64,000 bases of DNA from assembly GCF_046630445.1 (NCBI RefSeq), contig NC_092333.1, positions 6,010,501-6,074,500 on the forward strand, in the 5' to 3' direction. The stretch is from Rutidosis leptorrhynchoides. Taxonomy: Eukaryota; Streptophyta; Magnoliopsida; Asterales; Asteraceae. A program made the position numbers and the translations under genes. This document shows, in pieces, positions 60,601 through 64,000 of this stretch (position 1 is its first letter; each line of letters starts with the position of its first letter). The notes under the pieces were generated by a model. The model saw only the letters and a program-made list of their open reading frames with translations. It had not been told where the DNA came from and ran no database searches.

Positions 60601-60923
60601 TGTTGCATACTAAAATAAGGACAAGATTTGGTGTCCATGTTTGTATGATATTGTGTAAAAACTGCATTCAAGAAACTGATTTCGATGTAACATATTTGTA
60701 TTGTAAACCATTATGTAATGGTCGTGTGTAAACATGATATTTTAGATTATCATTATTTGATAATCTATGTAAAGCTTTTTAAACCTTTATTTATGAAATA
60801 AAGGTTATGGTTTGTTTTAAAAATGAATGCAGTCTTTGAAAAACGTCTCATATAGAGGTCAAAACCTCGCAACGAAATCAATTAATATGGAACGTTTTTA
60901 ATCAATAAGAACGGGACATTTCC
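57655..60923 (+). mobile_element. Solo LTR of the 3864-16973 chromovirus family, inside the copia RT
   Basis: Starts TGTAGTGACCCGAAC and ends near GAACGGGACATTT, the reverse complement of the 3,250-bp LTR at 3864-7113. It is therefore in the opposite plus/minus sense to that element. ATACA flanks it at 57650-57654 and 60924-60928. About 3.27 kb with no internal region. More diverged from 3864-7113 than that element's two LTRs are from each other. Confidence 0.9.
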
Positions 60924-61209
60924 ATACACATTTATCTGCTTGGTTTAATTTAAAACCACTAGATAAAACTACTTCATCAAACTTCTGATGCCATTGCTTA
61001 GGTGCTTGTTTCAAACCATATAAGGACTTCACAAGTTTGCACACCTTGCCTTCATTTCCTGGCATGACAAAGCCCTGAGGTTGGTTCATATAAACCTCCT
61101 CATCCAAATCACCATTCAAGAATGCTGCCTTCCCATCCATCTGGTGAATAACCAGATTGTGAATTGTTGCCAAAGCAATCAGCAGTCTAATGGTAGTGAT
61201 ACGTGCCAC
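60924..61209 (-). pseudogene. Copia RT N-terminal part
   Basis: The minus strand encodes IHQMDGKAAFLNGDLDEEVY, QPQGFV, and LVKSLYGLKQAPKQWHQKFD, the highly conserved start of plant copia reverse transcriptase. The upstream pol is cut off by the LTR starting at 61213. Confidence 0.88.
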
Positions 61210-61212
61210 AGG

Positions 61213-64000
61213 TGAAGTGACCCGTCCTAATCTATCTGGACGAATACATTACATTTGGTCTCATCGCGAGGTACTTGACCTCTATATGATACATTTTACA
61301 AACATTGCATTCGTTTTTAAAAGACAAACTTCCTTTAAATCAAAAGTTGACGGCATGCATACCATTTCACAATATATCCAACTATAACTGACTTAGTAAT
61401 AATCTTGATGAACTCGACGACTCGAATGCAACGTCTTTTGAAATATGTCATGAATGACTCCAAGTAATATCTCTAATATGAGCAAATGCACAGCGGAAGA
61501 TTTCTTTCATACCTGAGAATAAACATGCTTTAAAGTGTCAACCAAAAGGTTGGTGAGTTCATTAGTTTATCATAAACAATCATTTCTAATAATATAATAG
61601 ACCACAAGATACTCATATTTCGAAAACAATCTGTGCAGGTCTGCTCAGTGCTGTAAAATCATTCATACGATTTATAAACACCTGGTAATCGACCTTAACA
61701 GATGCATAAAGAATATCCCCCGCATACCGGCATTCCGCACGGTCATGCAAAAAGCATACAAACATGCCACTCTTTTAAATATGATGGTTATGTACACCTC
61801 ACAAACAGATCATATCTTTTAAAGCTGGCGGTTGTATACCTATATCGAAGTACTAAAGCAGTTCAAATTCTCTGACTGGGCTTGTTAGTGCCCATAGATC
61901 TATCTTTAGGATTCGCGTCAATTAGGGGCTCGGTTCCCTAATTCTTAGATTACCAGACTATAAAGGGGTGATATCCGGTGTACTCATAACTCAATCGTAG
62001 AATGTTTTTAAGTACTTGTGTCTATTTCGTCAAACATTTATAAAAGCGCATGTATTCTCAGTCCCAAAAATATATATATTGCAAAAGCATTTAAAAAGGG
62101 AGCAAATGAAACTCACGATACAATATTTTGTAGTAAAAATATTCATACGACGATACTGAACAATGCAGGGTTGGCCTCGAATTCACGAACCTATATCATT
62201 TATATATATATTAACACATATAATGGTAATCGAACAACTTTATATATTTTTAGTTATGTATTAAGAGTAATATTTATATGTAATTTTATTAATACTTATA
62301 ATCTATTAAAATGCTTATTTGATATATGATTTAATTAACGTTATATCGAGATAAATAATATTATATTAGTTAAAACATAATATTATGTAACATTAGTATA
62401 TATAAATATATTTTTATATAAATATCATCTGTTTGCAAAATTAATAATTGTAATAATATTAAGTTAAGGATAATAATGATAGTAATAATAGTAATAATAA
62501 TATTAAAAATGTTACTTTTAATAATGAAAGTTTTAATAAAGAAAACGATAGTTTTTAATGATAATAATTTTAGTAGGAATGATACTTTTAATAATATTAG
62601 TAGTTTTTAATAAAAAGATAAGTTTAAATATAATGATAGTTTTAGAAATAATGATGTTTATAATAATAATGATAATAATAATAACAATATTGATTTTAAT
62701 CATAATGATACTAATACTTATGATAATAAATAATAAAAATTATATTTATGTTAATAATATTCATGATATTAATGTTAATAATAACAATACTTAGCATAAC
62801 AATAATAACAGTAATAATACTAATAATGAAAATGATAATAATAACAAATAAACGACCTTTAAAGCTTTTCCTAAAAAAAATGTCCCAGACCGGGCTTGAA
62901 CCCGAGACCTCTCGCTACACACAAACACCCTCCACCATAGCTCTACCCATTCATTTCTGTTATATTATCTGATTAAAATTTATATAGCGCGTATTTCGGT
63001 TTTTCCTTCATCTTCTATCAAAGCAAAACCCACTTACAAGCAGCCCAACATTTAAACTCATTCATATGTTGCAGCCCACAATTAATTCTACCAAGGAGTT
63101 TAAAACCAAAACAGAAATACAGATAGTGGAATATAACAGTCATTAACGATTCTCGAGAAACATAAATCATATATTCATAACACAAAATCGTCATTAATAT
63201 GGATCATCATCTTCTTTGTCATCCTCTCCCGTTAATCACTGTATCATCTCGATCCTTAACATGATCATCATTCGTTATCTTACAATCATCACCGTCTCAC
63301 ATCATGAAAGGGTTTTCGAGCTTAATTGAATCAGCATACATCATCATCATTTTCATTACAGTGAACAAGAAAGGAGAGAAAAAAAATTAATTTAATTGTT
63401 TCATCATCTTCTTTTTTGTTGGACACGAGTGTATACAGCAGTAACAGTAGAGAAAGAAAAAAAATAAGAAAAGAATAGCTGTAGCGATGGTCTTTGTTGT
63501 TGGGTTTCGAACAGATTTAAATAGGAGTGGCATATGTGGTTGTTCATAGTAAAATCAGAAATACGTATGCAGCAGCATAAAAACGTAATGAGGGATGGTG
63601 TTGGTGTTCATGATCCAAAACAGAAAACAAGCGACCAGCAGCAGGAATGGTGCATGTTGGGTGTCATTAACAGAAGCAACTCGTTCGTGCAGCTGTAGCA
63701 GTTAAAGATGTTCGATAGATATTGGTTTTTAATTCACGAATAAAGAAAACAAAATTTATAGAAAGAGAGAGGTGATCATGGTGGATGATGACAAGTTGGT
63801 GTTGGAAAAACATGATCAAAAAGGAAAACAAAATAACAGTGATGGTGATTAGGTTGAAGAAGAAGGGAGAGAGAGAGAAAGAGATTGGGATGGCATGGTG
63901 GTGTGTTTAAAAAGTGATGAAGGTGGGTTACGTTTGCAGAGATAGAGAGATTGTGAGGATTCTTGGTCATAAATAGAACGATACGGTAAGTGGTTCTTGG
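61213..64000 (-). repeat. LTR of another Tekay-like element, running off the window
   Basis: Starts TGAAGTGACCCGTCC directly after copia RT sequence; acagg (61208-61212) would be the target site, whose partner is beyond the window. It resembles the element B LTR (agcaaatgcacagcggaaga near 61480; acctgagaataaacatgcttt near 61510), with an AAT-rich block (62450-62850) and a tRNA-like segment (62880-62940). Plus-strand start with the TGAAGTGACCC end implies a minus-strand element. Its other end is not seen. Confidence 0.75.
62450..62850. repeat. AAT/ATT-rich simple-sequence block in an LTR
   Basis: Irregular aat/taa triplet repeats, like those in the element B LTRs (26230-26520, 33305-33595). 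Open frames here are compositional artefacts. Confidence 0.75.

Larger units (their letters stand above)
55430..61212 (-). mobile_element. Ty1-copia element, 3' half, minus strand, broken
   Basis: RT, RNase H and the 3' end of a copia pol lie at 61209-56659, read right to left. A purine tract (ttgaggaggat) precedes an LTR start (TGTTGAAAATTTAG, plus coordinate 56126). The LTR runs left to about 55430, where tgtagggtaa suggests its end (uncertain). Gag, protease, integrase and the 5' LTR are beyond the insertion at 61213 or outside the window. A solo LTR splits the RT region. About two or more breaks besides that insertion. Confidence 0.82.

Overview
This is nuclear DNA from a flowering plant, most likely a eudicot and plausibly a daisy-family (Asteraceae) species. 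The evidence is a four-exon class III peroxidase gene with GT-AG introns, a plant-type snoRNA gene cluster with a TATA box, telo-box and site II promoter, tRNA-derived SINEs, a Cassandra element carrying a 5S rRNA-like sequence, and many LTR retrotransposons with 3-kb LTRs and plant Tekay-type chromovirus proteins. The family assignment is inference.

Layout. 105-732 is a 5'-truncated LINE with a 17-bp target-site duplication (TSD). 1917-44186 is one old Ty1-copia element (TSD GATTG) swollen to 42 kb by nested insertions. The first is a 13.1-kb Tekay-like chromovirus at 3864-16973 (TSD GAGTA). The second is a 26.7-kb composite at 17319-43993 (TSD TAGTT) inserted in the copia 3' LTR. The composite holds a chromovirus A (17319-42577), a partial second internal region sharing A's right LTR (42578-43626), and a Cassandra PBS-internal-3' LTR piece (43627-43993). 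Element A itself contains a 10.2-kb pol-less element B (25342-35518, TSD GCACA) and a 3.06-kb solo LTR (36226-39289, TSD TATTA).

44187-54200 is the gene island. It has SINEs of three families, a peroxidase 27-like gene (45719-47230), a 469-bp TRIM, and a polycistronic snoRNA cluster (promoter near 48827-48963; three C/D box snoRNAs and one possible H/ACA snoRNA between 49101 and 49752). Beyond it lie locally duplicated, AT-rich sequence and a triplicated 173-bp block. 55430-64000 returns to retrotransposons: a minus-strand copia 3' half, split by a solo LTR (57655-60923, TSD ATACA) and cut off by a further LTR running off the window end.

Most unusual points: an intact F-box gene plus an acidic frame carried in the leader of the 3864-16973 chromovirus; a chromovirus-Cassandra chimera bounded by one TSD; related leader reading frames in chromovirus A and the pol-less element B; and a snoRNA cluster whose guides match 18S and 25S rRNA as I recall those sequences. 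The two functional host loci are the peroxidase and the snoRNA cluster. I see no operon or pathway linking them.
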